This document shows, piece after piece, positions 17,671 to 27,048 of a stretch of 64,000 nucleotides of DNA. The notes below the pieces were generated by a model that was not told the DNA's origin, searched no databases, and saw only the letters and a list, made by a program, of their open reading frames with translations. The first letter of the stretch is position 1. Each line of letters starts with the position of its first letter. The stretch is from Neobacillus kokaensis (GTDB lineage: Bacteria; Bacillota; Bacilli; Bacillales; Cytobacillaceae). The stretch spans positions 375,190 to 439,189 of the forward strand of contig NZ_BNDS01000001.1 in assembly GCF_014656545.1 (NCBI RefSeq). The letters run 5' to 3'. The position numbers and the translations under genes are program-made.

Positions 17671-19755
17671 CTTTACATTTTCAAAGATGGAATCAATGGT
17701 TTCACCAATTGTATAGATTACCTTGTCCAAGCCCTCTTTCCACTTAGGTGCCTGCTCTTTAATGGTGTTTCCAAACTTTTTGGCGTTTTCATTTAATTCC
17801 TTGCTGATTTGCTTTGCTTGATCCTCGAAGGAACCTGCCTTCGATTTACCGGCAAGCTGGTCATTAATTGAGACAACATCAAAACTTTCTTTTGGCAGAT
17901 TGGCCGCAGACGTACTCATGATTTCTTTGAAAATCGGAACAACATTGGATGAGCTTGCGCTTTGCAGGTAATGCTCTCGGTCTGTTTGGTCAAAACCAAT
18001 CCAGATTGCCCCGACCAAATTTGGCGTATAGCCAACCATCCATTGATCCTTTGTTCCTGATACGCCGCTAAACGGGAGCTGGGTTGAACCTGTTTTTCCT
18101 GCGAGCTGAACACCAGGGATCTGGGCACGGCGTCCTGTTCCGCTTTCGACGACATTGAGCAGCATTGAGGTCATTTCATCTGTCACCTTTTTCGAGGTTA
18201 CTTTTGTTGTAACTGGCTCCCGTTCTGCAATTATATTCCCCGTTGGGCCAACAATTTTTGTAATCAAATGGCTTTCCTGACGTTTTCCGCCATTCGGGAA
18301 AACTGAAAAGGCATTGGCCATTTGCATGGGCGATACACCTTTACTCATGCCGCCAAGAGCAATTGCGAGGTTCTTGTCCGCTTTTTCAACAGGAATTCCG
18401 AATTTATCTAACTTGCCGAGCCCCTTATCTAAGCCAACCTTGTTAAGCAGCCAAACGGCAGGAATATTCAAGGATTCTTCTAATGCTTTATACATTGGAA
18501 CCTTCCCTTGATAGGTTCTTGAGAAATTTTCTGGTTTATACTTGTCGATTGTCATTGGCTTATCCTCAAGCTCAGATGAGTATTTATAGCCGTTTTCCAA
18601 TGCTGGTGTATAAACAACAAGCGGTTTAATGGATGAACCTGGCTGGGCGCGTAATTGTGTGGCTCGGTTAAAGCCGCGGAATGTGTGCTCACCTCTTCCG
18701 CCTACCAGCGCCCGGGCACCGCCTGATGCAGGATCCATTAAAACAGCACCACTCTGAACGATTTGCCCTCCCATTCCACGCGGGAACAAATAATCTTTTG
18801 CATAAACTTTTTCAAGCCCCGTTTGCAGGTTTTGGTCCAATTCAGTATAAATACGATATCCCCGTGTTAATATTTCTTCCTGTGTCAAACCGTATTTGTA
18901 TATTGCCTCATTTAAAACAGCATCAACATAATAAGGAAATTTCCGTTCAATAAAGCTGCCGCCGCCATCTTTCAATTGAATTTTTTCCTGTTTCGCTTCC
19001 TTATACTCAGCATCTGTGATCATACCAAGCTCTTTCATTTTGCCAAGCACAACGTTCCTGCGTTTCATTGACAAATCGTAATTATTATAAGGGTTAAGAT
19101 AATTTGGCGAGTGCAAAAGACCGGCAAGCATCGCTGCTTCGCTGATTGTGACATCCTTAATATCTTTATCAAAATATTTTTTTGAGGCGTTGGCGATCCC
19201 CCATGCACCGCCGCCGAAATACACTTGATTCAAATACATTTGCAGTATTTCGTTCTTTTTATAAACCTTTTCGATTTTGACAGCTAAAAATAATTCCTCA
19301 GCCTTACGCTTATATGTTCGTTCAGGCGATAACAGGGCATTTTTTGTCAGCTGCTGTGTGAGAGTGCTGCCGCCTCCTGTTATTCTCCCTGAGAGCAGGT
19401 TGCCAAAAAAGGCACGGGCAATGCCCTTAATATCAAAGCCTCCATGCTCATAAAAGCGCTCATCCTCGATAGCAACAACGGCATTTGGAACAAATTTTGG
19501 AAGCTCCTCAATCTTTACACCTTTTGTTCGGTTCGTTGCCACATTTGTTGCCATGTCGCCGTCCTTGTCATAAATAACGGTCGGCTGGCTTAGGCCTTCT
19601 TTTAATGACTGGACATTAGCCCGTGATGCCAGCCAGGCAAAATATAGAATGGTCACAAGTACAACAACCAAAATGATTAATAACAGAATTTGCGTTAAAT
19701 GTTTCCTTTTCCAAAAACGAACAATGAATTCCCAAAGTGGACGTAATTTTTCCAT
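17656..19755 (-). CDS. class A penicillin-binding protein (transglycosylase/transpeptidase)
   Basis: A 699-residue bifunctional peptidoglycan synthase. A cytoplasmic tail and one membrane helix (about residues 23-43) precede the GT51 transglycosylase domain, with VAIEDERFYEHGGFD, GGGSTLTQQLTKN and LNQVYFGGGAWG. The transpeptidase domain has the SxxK motif in QPGSSIKPL, the SxN motif in ESLNIPA, and the KTG motif in AGKTGSTQLPF. A lysine-rich helical tail follows. It resembles the PbpF/PbpG group of bacilli, but I cannot decide which. GTAAGGAGACAC precedes the ATG on the minus strand. Confidence 0.94.
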   Translation of the reverse strand: MEKLRPLWEFIVRFWKRKHLTQILLLIILVVVLVTILYFAWLASRANVQSLKEGLSQPTVIYDKDGDMATNVATNRTKGVKIEELPKFVPNAVVAIEDERFYEHGGFDIKGIARAFFGNLLSGRITGGGSTLTQQLTKNALLSPERTYKRKAEELFLAVKIEKVYKKNEILQMYLNQVYFGGGAWGIANASKKYFDKDIKDVTISEAAMLAGLLHSPNYLNPYNNYDLSMKRRNVVLGKMKELGMITDAEYKEAKQEKIQLKDGGGSFIERKFPYYVDAVLNEAIYKYGLTQEEILTRGYRIYTELDQNLQTGLEKVYAKDYLFPRGMGGQIVQSGAVLMDPASGGARALVGGRGEHTFRGFNRATQLRAQPGSSIKPLVVYTPALENGYKYSSELEDKPMTIDKYKPENFSRTYQGKVPMYKALEESLNIPAVWLLNKVGLDKGLGKLDKFGIPVEKADKNLAIALGGMSKGVSPMQMANAFSVFPNGGKRQESHLITKIVGPTGNIIAEREPVTTKVTSKKVTDEMTSMLLNVVESGTGRRAQIPGVQLAGKTGSTQLPFSGVSGTKDQWMVGYTPNLVGAIWIGFDQTDREHYLQSASSSNVVPIFKEIMSTSAANLPKESFDVVSINDQLAGKSKAGSFEDQAKQISKELNENAKKFGNTIKEQAPKWKEGLDKVIYTIGETIDSIFENVKEIRQ

Positions 19756-19917
19756 TGTGTCTCCTTACCTTAATAGGGATTTTTGCTTTTTATATTATAA
19801 GTTTTCTTAACCAAAAAGACCAATCATAAGGTGGATGAAATTTTTTCAAAAAACTGAAGGGGAAATATGGATGATAAACGTCTATTAAAGTGAAGTAGGA
19901 AAAATCAGGAGGAAAAA

Positions 19918-20610
19918 ATGATTACAATCAATAATTTAAGTCACGAGTTTGTCATAGGTAAAAAGGGTAGACAGACGATTATTCCGGTATTAAAGAATAT
20001 TTCGTTTAAAGTTGAAAAAGGTGAAATTATGACCATTGTTGGCAGGAGCGGGTCAGGAAAATCAACCTTGCTTAATTTGGTCAGCGGATTTATTCGTCCA
20101 AAAGATGGTGAAATTTGGATAAATGGCACAAAGGTATCTGAGCTGAATGAAGCAAAGTTAGCGGATTTCCGGATACATCATCTTGGCTTTATCTTTCAAA
20201 GCTTTCAACTGATTCCAAGCATGACTGCATTTCAAAATGTGGAGCTGCCGTTAATTTTAAAAGGGGTAAGTGACCGAGAGCGAAAACAGCAGACGGAGGA
20301 AATGCTAGAAAGGGTTGGATTACTAGAATATCAGGATCACTACCCTAGTGAATTATCAGGCGGGCAGCAGCAGCGGGTGAGTATCGCCCGGGCGTTAATC
20401 GTGAATCCTCCCATTATTCTTGCCGATGAACCGACCGGAAGTCTTGATAGTGAAACAGAAGAGGATTTACTTCAATTCATTAAGGAATTGAACCGTGATC
20501 TAGGAATTACCTTTCTCATCATCACCCATGATGACAAGGTAGCCGAAATCGGCCATCGGACGATTGAATTAAGTGATGGAAAAATTGTCGAGGAGGGGGT
20601 ATTGGTATGA
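19918..20610 (+). CDS. ABC transporter ATPase, MacB/LolD type
   Basis: The 230 residues show Walker [15 protein letters not shown], the Q-loop [11 protein letters not shown], the signature [16 protein letters not shown] and Walker [13 protein letters not shown]. This matches the MacB/LolD subgroup that powers mechanotransmission-type exporters. The start follows CAGGAGG at good distance. It overlaps the permease gene by four bases, so the two form an operon. The substrate is unknown. Confidence 0.92.
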   Translation: MITINNLSHEFVIGKKGRQTIIPVLKNISFKVEKGEIMTIVGRSGSGKSTLLNLVSGFIRPKDGEIWINGTKVSELNEAKLADFRIHHLGFIFQSFQLIPSMTAFQNVELPLILKGVSDRERKQQTEEMLERVGLLEYQDHYPSELSGGQQQRVSIARALIVNPPIILADEPTGSLDSETEEDLLQFIKELNRDLGITFLIITHDDKVAEIGHRTIELSDGKIVEEGVLV

Positions 20611-21953
20611 AACTAAGAGACCAATTTCGCTTCGTCCGGCAAAATATGAAGAAAAATAAAACTCGGGTATTTATGACTATCCTGGCAACAGCCATGGGAT
20701 GCGCTTTTCTTATCGTATTAGCCTCAGTAGGATTCGGGCTGCAAAAATCAGTAGTAAAAGAAATGTTGGAACAACGAATTGTGACTCAAATTGATGTCCA
20801 TGGAAAAGAGGTTAAAGACGGAGGGTTTCGTCCGATAAACATTAAGGATATTCAAGTTCTTGAAAAGGTCGGGAAGGTAAAAGCTGTAACAAGAAAGATC
20901 ATGCTGCAGCAGGAGAGTACATATAAAATAGGAAATTATCAAGAAGGGGCAGAAACGTATGTGAGCCATTTTCCTTCTGAAGTAAAAGCAGGATTTGAAT
21001 TGTCGGAAGGACGTTTGCCAAAGACTGAAAATGAAGTGGTCGTTGGTTATGATTTTCCATTAAATCTGGGAACAACGGACGAAGTAGAAGATTTGTATGA
21101 TAACAAAGGTCATGTGAAGAAAAAATACCGTTATCCTGAAAATTTAATTGACAAAAAGCTAGATTTAACAGTTAAACAATTAAAAAACGGTAAGCATGTA
21201 GAGAAAAAACTGCAGTTAACCGTTGTAGGGATTGGCAAAAAGCCAACAAGAGAATGGATGCAGGATAGGAGCGTCTTCATTTCCGATCAAGTATTAAAGG
21301 AGATTGAGAGTTTTACCGGGACACCAAATGGAGCCATTCTTGGTCCGGATGAACCGCAGCAGCAAAATCCTGAAACAAACGAACGTATTTATGATGAAGT
21401 GAAAATTTATGCAAAAAACATGGAAGCTGTTCAAGGAATTGTTGACCAATTAAAAGATAAAAATTATGCAACTTACTCTGTTGTAAATGAGTTAAAGGAA
21501 ATCAATATGGTCTTTACAATCGCCAAAGCGGGTCTCATCTTCATTGGGACAATTGCAATATTAATTGCGTCCATTGGAATTTACAATACGATGACAATGG
21601 CAGTAACGGAGCGGGCACCGGAAATCGGGATCATGAAGGCGATCGGTGCAAATCCGAAAACAATCAAGCGTATTTTCCTGCTGGAAAGCAGCTATATCGG
21701 CCTGATTGGAGCTGTAATTGGGACTATCGTTTCCTACGGAATTAGTTATGCTGTGAATTTTTCAATACCACTCATCATTAAACAGGCATTTGGGGAGGAA
21801 ATGCCGGCAGGTTTGACCTTTAGTGATATTCCGCTCATCCTGCCAATCATTTGTATCGTGATTTGCTACGTTGTGACAATTATATCGGGATACCGGCCAG
21901 CACAACGGGCTGTAAAAGTTGATGTGTTAAAAGCATTGAGAAGAGAGGTATAA
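20607..21953 (+). CDS. MacB/FtsX-type ABC transporter permease
   Basis: The 448-residue protein has an N-terminal membrane helix (about residues 20-42), a large extracytoplasmic MacB-PCD-like domain, and three C-terminal helices with the FtsX signature YNTMTMAVTERAPEIGIMKAIGA. The arrangement is that of peptide, antibiotic or lipid exporters in Gram-positives. It is translationally coupled to the ATPase upstream. The palindromic repeat at 21964 follows its stop closely and may act as its terminator. Confidence 0.9.
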   Translation: MKLRDQFRFVRQNMKKNKTRVFMTILATAMGCAFLIVLASVGFGLQKSVVKEMLEQRIVTQIDVHGKEVKDGGFRPINIKDIQVLEKVGKVKAVTRKIMLQQESTYKIGNYQEGAETYVSHFPSEVKAGFELSEGRLPKTENEVVVGYDFPLNLGTTDEVEDLYDNKGHVKKKYRYPENLIDKKLDLTVKQLKNGKHVEKKLQLTVVGIGKKPTREWMQDRSVFISDQVLKEIESFTGTPNGAILGPDEPQQQNPETNERIYDEVKIYAKNMEAVQGIVDQLKDKNYATYSVVNELKEINMVFTIAKAGLIFIGTIAILIASIGIYNTMTMAVTERAPEIGIMKAIGANPKTIKRIFLLESSYIGLIGAVIGTIVSYGISYAVNFSIPLIIKQAFGEEMPAGLTFSDIPLILPIICIVICYVVTIISGYRPAQRAVKVDVLKALRREV

Positions 21954-21963
21954 ACCCGGTTAA

Positions 21964-22006
21964 GGTGTCAGGCACCATGTGAAAAATTCACATGGTGCCT
22001 GACACC
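21964..22006. repeat. GGTGTCAGGCACC repeat, palindromic version
   Basis: Two facing copies of GGTGTCAGGCACCATGTGAA form a perfect 20-base stem with a three-base AAA loop. TTTTGGACAGCC and a T-run follow. The core recurs at 41595, 42927, 47737 and 53762. As it lies 10 bases after the permease gene it may double as a transcription terminator. Confidence 0.9.
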
Positions 22007-22099
22007 GTTTTGGACAGCCTGTTTTTTTAAAATGGACAACCATTCGCCGTCACCCGCATATAATAATAGAAAGAAATTCTATTAAAGCGAGGTGGGGGA

Positions 22100-22366
22100 A
22101 TGATTAACTGGAAGGTTCGGTTTCAAAATCGCAATTGGGTGATTGCTTTTATTTCACAGCTATTAATCGTCACACAAATAATATTGGCTGGACTGAATTC
22201 ATTAGGAGTAACTGATTTTCAGCTTACGGATGCCATTAAGGATTGGATACTAATGTTTGCGAATGCTGTCTTTGTCTTGCTGTCGATGCTCGGTCTTGTC
22301 CAAGACCCAACAACAAAAGGCTATCGTGACAGTGTCAGGGCTATGAATTATAAAAAACCCAATTAG
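22100..22366 (+). CDS. phage-type holin (phi LC3/LL-H-like family)
   Basis: An 88-residue protein with two hydrophobic segments (about 13-33 and 48-67) and a typical C-terminus DPTTKGYRDSVRAMNY, matching holins of the phi LC3 type. GAGGTGGGGG precedes the ATG. No endolysin or other phage gene is adjacent, so this is either a domesticated gene or one serving a cell-lysis or sporulation-related purpose. Confidence 0.8.
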   Translation: MINWKVRFQNRNWVIAFISQLLIVTQIILAGLNSLGVTDFQLTDAIKDWILMFANAVFVLLSMLGLVQDPTTKGYRDSVRAMNYKKPN

Positions 22367-22438
22367 CTGGAAATTAGTAATTCTATTAAGGACAGTGGAA
22401 TAGGATGAACTAACTTAGTAAAAAAAGGAGCTCTTATT

Positions 22439-22654
22439 ATGTGGTATTGGATGACCCTTTTCATTCTAGTTATCGTCCTTATTGCTGTTTTGGAAGAATT
22501 AATCTATTATTTTTGGAATCGTTATGTTTACGGGAAAAGACAAAGAAAGCATGGAAGATGGTATCAAAAAGCGGCAGTGTGGTTTACAGGACTTAAAAGA
22601 AAGCGTCAAAAGGACCTTCAATCAAATATAACGAATGATATAGACTCGCCTTAA
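22439..22654 (+). CDS. small membrane protein of unknown function
   Basis: A 71-residue protein with one N-terminal transmembrane helix (about residues 3-25) and a basic, cytoplasmic-looking tail (YVYGKRQRKHGRWY, LKRKRQKD). AAAAAGGAGCTC precedes the ATG. I do not recognise the family. It lies in the same direction as the holin gene, 72 bases downstream. Confidence 0.6.
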   Translation: MWYWMTLFILVIVLIAVLEELIYYFWNRYVYGKRQRKHGRWYQKAAVWFTGLKRKRQKDLQSNITNDIDSP

Positions 22655-22666
22655 TGGCGGGTTCTT

Positions 22667-22897
22667 TTATTGTCCATTGTTCTGTTGAATCTGTTTCACA
22701 AATCCTACAATTACCTTTATAACAAAATAAAGGGCAAAAAGGACCATTATGGTGATATCAGTTTTTTCTGATACCCGGAAAGGTTTTATTTGTTTGCTAA
22801 TTATTTCAGTTCGACCGAAGCCCATCGCGAAATCTAATAGGGTCACAAGAATGATCATTGATAATGACAATAGGAACATGACGACAATGGTTTTCAA
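22667..22897 (-). CDS. small two-helix membrane protein of unknown function
   Basis: About 76 residues with two hydrophobic helices, the first at the N-terminus (IVVMFLLSLSMIILVTLL) and the second near residues 50-65 (MVLFALYFVIKVIVGF). The TTG at 22897 is preferred because GAGGTG lies six bases upstream; a GTG three codons earlier overlaps that site. The family is not recognised. It is divergent from the gerA-type operon and convergent with the preceding small gene. Confidence 0.55.
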   Translation of the reverse strand: MKTIVVMFLLSLSMIILVTLLDFAMGFGRTEIISKQIKPFRVSEKTDITIMVLFALYFVIKVIVGFVKQIQQNNGQ

Positions 22898-23042
22898 TCG
22901 ATTCACCTCATTTGGAAATATATCCTAGTTTCTCATTGGAGCCCCGAATTATTCATTTCAAAAATTTTATACCTTGGATAAAATAAGCCTTTTTGGATAA
23001 CATAACCAGAACAAAAGTAGGTTTAAAAGTGGGGCGGTATTT

Positions 23043-24653
23043 GTGTCGATTTTAACCAAAATGTTAAAAAAGAAACAAGTGCAAAGGAAAAATGATAATT
23101 TTCGTCAAAAGCTCGATCACTCTATTCCGGGGGAATTATTAATTCATAAAGATTATCAAGAAAATATCTCACGTATTAAAGGTGAATTAGGTAATAGTGC
23201 GGATCTAGGGATAAGAGAATTAAAGATTGGTCCATACCAAGGGGCTCTGCTTTTTATCGATGGTCTGGTTGATGGTAAAGGCATTAATGAGTTTATTTTG
23301 GAAACGCTCATGGATAAAAAGGTTCCAATTGAAGAGTTTGATCTTTTTCAATTTGTATTGGACCAAACTGTTGCTCTAGGGTCGGTTAGTACAATTACTA
23401 ATTGGAATGAATTGTTCGATAAATTATTATCAGGCTGTTCCATCATTTTATTGAATGGCTGTAATAAAGCGATTAGCGGGGAAACGAGAGGCGGGGAGAC
23501 ACGTTCGATTGCTGAACCCACACAGCAATTATCCATTCGCGGGCCCAAGGATGCCTTTACTGAGACGCTAAGAACGAATACTGCATTGATTCGCAGGAGA
23601 ATTAAGAGTCCGAATCTTTGGATTGAATCAATGAAAATTGGCAGGGTGACACAAACCGATATTGCTATCATGTATGTAAAAGGTATTGCCGATGAAGAAA
23701 TTGTGAATGAGGTAAAACAAAGATTAAATCGGATAGATATTGATGCGATTCTTGACTCCGGTTATGTAGAACAATTGATTGAAGAGCAGACGTTTACGTC
23801 CTTTCCGACAACTTACCATACGGAAAGACCGGACGTTGTTTCTTCGCAGCTGCTCGAAGGCAGAATCGCGATTGTTGCCGACGGAAGCCCCTTTGTGCTA
23901 ACTGTTCCGGCTGTGTTTGTACAATTTTTCCAAGCACCCGATGATTATTATTCTCGCTTTGATCTTTCGACAAGCGTTCGGATGTTAAGAATTTTAGCTT
24001 TTTTTATCGCATTGATTGGACCATCATTATATATTGCGGCTACTACCTTTCATCAAGAAATGATCCCGACCACGCTGGCAATTGCGATTGCGGCACAGCG
24101 GGAAAATGTCCCTTTCCCGGCCTTTGTAGAGGCATTAATTATGGAAGTCACCTTTGAAATTCTAAGAGAGGCTGGATTACGCCTGCCAAGAGCCGTCGGA
24201 CAGGCTGTGTCGATTGTTGGAGCGCTTGTCATAGGTCAGGCAGCCGTTCAAGCAAGTATCGTTTCACCGGTTATGGTCATTGTCGTATCAATAACAGCTA
24301 TCGCCAATTTTTCTACACCTGTATTTGCGATGGCGATTTCAGCAAGACTGCTGCGTTTTGCACTGATGGCTCTGGCGGCACTTGTTGGATTTTTTGGTAT
24401 TATGCTTGGATTAATAGTCATGGCGATCCATTTGTGTTCATTGCGTTCCTTTGGGGTTCCATATATGTCACCAGTAGCCCCGTTTAGCGGGGAAAATCAG
24501 CAGGATGTATTTATTCGTTATCCCATTTGGGCTCTTAAATACCGCCCTAGACATATTGCAAGAGGAAATATCGTTAGAACTGGGGAGAATCAAAAGCCTG
24601 CTCCGCCAAAACATGGAAATTCACATGAATCAGATGATACGAAAGGTAATTAG
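23043..24653 (+). CDS. GerA-family germinant receptor subunit A
   Basis: The 536-residue protein has the soluble N-terminal domain of GerA-type A subunits, with ELKIGPYQGALLFIDGLVD and DAFTETLRTNTALIRRRIK. Several membrane helices follow between about residues 310 and 490, with REAGLRLPRAVGQAVSIVGALVIGQAAVQA. It sits in the spore inner membrane and takes part in germinant sensing. The start is GTG, with GGGGCGG upstream. It is the first gene of an A-C-B operon, the order of B. subtilis gerK, but the germinant cannot be predicted. Confidence 0.93.
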   Translation: MSILTKMLKKKQVQRKNDNFRQKLDHSIPGELLIHKDYQENISRIKGELGNSADLGIRELKIGPYQGALLFIDGLVDGKGINEFILETLMDKKVPIEEFDLFQFVLDQTVALGSVSTITNWNELFDKLLSGCSIILLNGCNKAISGETRGGETRSIAEPTQQLSIRGPKDAFTETLRTNTALIRRRIKSPNLWIESMKIGRVTQTDIAIMYVKGIADEEIVNEVKQRLNRIDIDAILDSGYVEQLIEEQTFTSFPTTYHTERPDVVSSQLLEGRIAIVADGSPFVLTVPAVFVQFFQAPDDYYSRFDLSTSVRMLRILAFFIALIGPSLYIAATTFHQEMIPTTLAIAIAAQRENVPFPAFVEALIMEVTFEILREAGLRLPRAVGQAVSIVGALVIGQAAVQASIVSPVMVIVVSITAIANFSTPVFAMAISARLLRFALMALAALVGFFGIMLGLIVMAIHLCSLRSFGVPYMSPVAPFSGENQQDVFIRYPIWALKYRPRHIARGNIVRTGENQKPAPPKHGNSHESDDTKGN

Positions 24654-24656
24654 ACG

Positions 24657-25871
24657 ATGAATTCATTTATTCGAATATTTATGTTGTTGATCATCGTTAT
24701 ACCTCTTCTTGGAGGCTGCTGGAACCAGCGAGAACTGACGGATTTAGCTTTTGTCATGGCACTTGGAATCGATAAAGGGACGGGGAATGAAAAATATGAT
24801 GTAACATTTCAGGTAGTTGTACCTGCAAATGTAGCATCAAGTCAAAATGGCGGCAGCGGGGGGCAGGGGCCACCTGTTGTTGTCTACAAGAGTTCGGGAA
24901 ATAATTTAACAGAAGCAAGCAGAAGAGCAACAAAAAAGATTCCGCGGGAGCTGTACTATTCCCATACTAGTATTGTTGTCATCGGTGAAGACTTGGCCAG
25001 AGAGGGGATTCTTGGTGTATTAGATGCTCTTGACAGAGATCCTGAATTTCGCACGACAACGGTGGTTATTATTGCTAAAGATAGAAAGGCGGAAGATTTA
25101 ATATCTGTAATTACAAATCTAGATAAGCTCCCGATGAATAGATTTATCAAGACGCTTGAAGCAACAGAGGCGATGCTCGGTGAAAATATAAAAGTCACGA
25201 TAGACGATCTTTTGCAGGGGATTACCAGCTCTGGGAAAGAACCAGTAATTAGCGGCTTTATCATGGAAGGCAGTACAGAGAAAGGAACATCCCCACAAAA
25301 CATTAATACGACAAAACCTCCGGCTATGATTACGGCTGATGGGCTTGCTGTGATTAGGAAAGGGAAATTAGCGGGCTGGCTTGATTACAATAATGCTCGT
25401 GGTGCTGTTTGGCTGATGAATAAAATGCAAGGGACGGACATCGATTTTAATTGGAATGGGATTAAAGATGCAGTAAGTACAACTCCGTTTTTATCTAATA
25501 CGAAAGTTGCTGTTTCTATTAAAAACGGCAAGCCATTTGCCAACATCAATATTGAAACTGCGTTTAAGTTGAGTGAAATTAATACGGATTTTGATAACGA
25601 AGATCCAAAGAAGATTGAAGTGCTCGAAAATAGAGTATCTGCCCAAATTAAAAGTGAAGTGGAGTCAGCTATAAAACAGGTTCAAGAATATAAAGCAGAC
25701 ATCTTCGGCTTCGGGGAAAATATTCATCGAAATCACCCTAAGATTTGGGGAGAAATCAAACATGATTGGGGGAATCAGTTTGCCAATATGGATTATCAAA
25801 TAAATGTTAAAAGCTATTACCGAGAGTCAGGTTTAAGGGGTAAACCGTTTTGGTCGGATTTGAAAAAATAA
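24657..25871 (+). CDS. GerC-type spore germination lipoprotein
   Basis: The 404 residues start with a lipoprotein signal ending in LLGGC, followed by WNQRELTDLAFVMALGIDKG, the hallmark of the Ger(x)C family. It is anchored on the outer face of the spore inner membrane as the C subunit of the germinant receptor. It starts 3 bases after the A subunit stop codon. Confidence 0.94.
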   Translation: MNSFIRIFMLLIIVIPLLGGCWNQRELTDLAFVMALGIDKGTGNEKYDVTFQVVVPANVASSQNGGSGGQGPPVVVYKSSGNNLTEASRRATKKIPRELYYSHTSIVVIGEDLAREGILGVLDALDRDPEFRTTTVVIIAKDRKAEDLISVITNLDKLPMNRFIKTLEATEAMLGENIKVTIDDLLQGITSSGKEPVISGFIMEGSTEKGTSPQNINTTKPPAMITADGLAVIRKGKLAGWLDYNNARGAVWLMNKMQGTDIDFNWNGIKDAVSTTPFLSNTKVAVSIKNGKPFANINIETAFKLSEINTDFDNEDPKKIEVLENRVSAQIKSEVESAIKQVQEYKADIFGFGENIHRNHPKIWGEIKHDWGNQFANMDYQINVKSYYRESGLRGKPFWSDLKK

Positions 25872-25890
25872 TAGAAAGGGGGAAGGTCCT

Positions 25891-27003
25891 GTGGAAAAAG
25901 CAAAGATAAGTGCTAAACAGCTGTTTGTTTTAGTCGTTTTATTCGAAATGGGCAGCGCAATACTAGTGGGTTTTCCGCTTAATTTGAAACAAGATGCCTG
26001 GGTTGCGGTTTTACTTGGCATGGCAATGGGTGTAGGGCTTTTCTTTGTTTATTACCGTCTTTTTTTATATTTTCCTGACCTTCCCCTGACAAGTTATTTA
26101 GAAAAAATAATTGGTAAATGGCCGGGAAGGATCATGGCGTATTTTTATATTTTATATTTTGCTTACCTTGCTGCAAGGGTGCTAAGGGACTTCGGCGAGC
26201 TATTGACATCAACAATTTACACACATACACCGCTGTTTTTCCTGATGTCTTTAATGATAATTACGAATGCTTATGCCATTCAAAAAGGCTTTGAAGTGAT
26301 TGCCAGGGTGGGAGAACTGTTTTTTGTGGTTGTTTATTTAATGGCGATCGGTGGATTTTTTCTCATCATTTTTTCCGGGTTGATACATTTGGAAAACCTA
26401 AAACCTGTGCTGGAGAGTGACTGGATTCAGATTTTAAAAACTACCTTTAAAGGCACGCTGACTTTCCCTTTTGGTGAGATGGTTGTTTTTACCATGCTGC
26501 TTCCTTATTTAAACCAAGCGAAGAAAGCAAAACTAGTTTGTATCTCTGGGATGATTCTAAGTGGAATTAATTTTACGATTGCTACAATCATTAATATTAC
26601 GACATTAGGAATTGATTTATTTATGCGCTCACCATACCCGCTGCTTTCAACGATTAGTAGGATTCAGCTTTTTAATTTTATTGAGCGGCTTGATGTTTTG
26701 TTCATGATCTATCTAATGATTGCGGGTTTTATTAAAGTAGCGATTTTCTATTATGCAGCTGTTGCGGGAACAGCGAGCCTGTTTCAATTTAAGGATTACC
26801 GAACAATAAGTTTACCAATTGGAATCCTAATTTTATTAACTGCATTAATGATTGCTTCCAACTATACAGAACATATTCGAGAGGGTCTAGATATTGTTCC
26901 AATTTATCTGCATTGGCCATTGCAAATTATTGTGCCTTGCCTGCTTTTAGTCATTGCGTTTTTTCGAAATCGCCGAAAACAGTCAAAGGAAGCTGCATCA
27001 TAG
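25891..27003 (+). CDS. GerB-type germinant receptor permease
   Basis: A 370-residue membrane protein of the spore germination B family (APC superfamily), with about ten helices. It opens with ISAKQLFVLVVLFEMGSAILVGFPLNLKQDAWVA-type sequence, as is usual in the family. The start is GTG behind AAAGGGGGAAGG. It completes the A-C-B operon and is thought to hold the germinant-binding site in this receptor class. Confidence 0.93.
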   Translation: MEKAKISAKQLFVLVVLFEMGSAILVGFPLNLKQDAWVAVLLGMAMGVGLFFVYYRLFLYFPDLPLTSYLEKIIGKWPGRIMAYFYILYFAYLAARVLRDFGELLTSTIYTHTPLFFLMSLMIITNAYAIQKGFEVIARVGELFFVVVYLMAIGGFFLIIFSGLIHLENLKPVLESDWIQILKTTFKGTLTFPFGEMVVFTMLLPYLNQAKKAKLVCISGMILSGINFTIATIINITTLGIDLFMRSPYPLLSTISRIQLFNFIERLDVLFMIYLMIAGFIKVAIFYYAAVAGTASLFQFKDYRTISLPIGILILLTALMIASNYTEHIREGLDIVPIYLHWPLQIIVPCLLLVIAFFRNRRKQSKEAAS

Positions 27004-27005
27004 AA

Positions 27006-27045
27006 TAAAAAAACTGCCCAAACAGTTAAGTTTAGGCAGTTTTAA
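27006..27045. terminator. bidirectional terminator after the germination operon
   Basis: AACTGCCCAAAC pairs with GTTTAGGCAGTT with one mismatch, flanked by A- and T-runs, so it can serve both the gerB-type gene and the convergent kinase pseudogene. Confidence 0.85.
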
Positions 27046-27048
27046 TTG

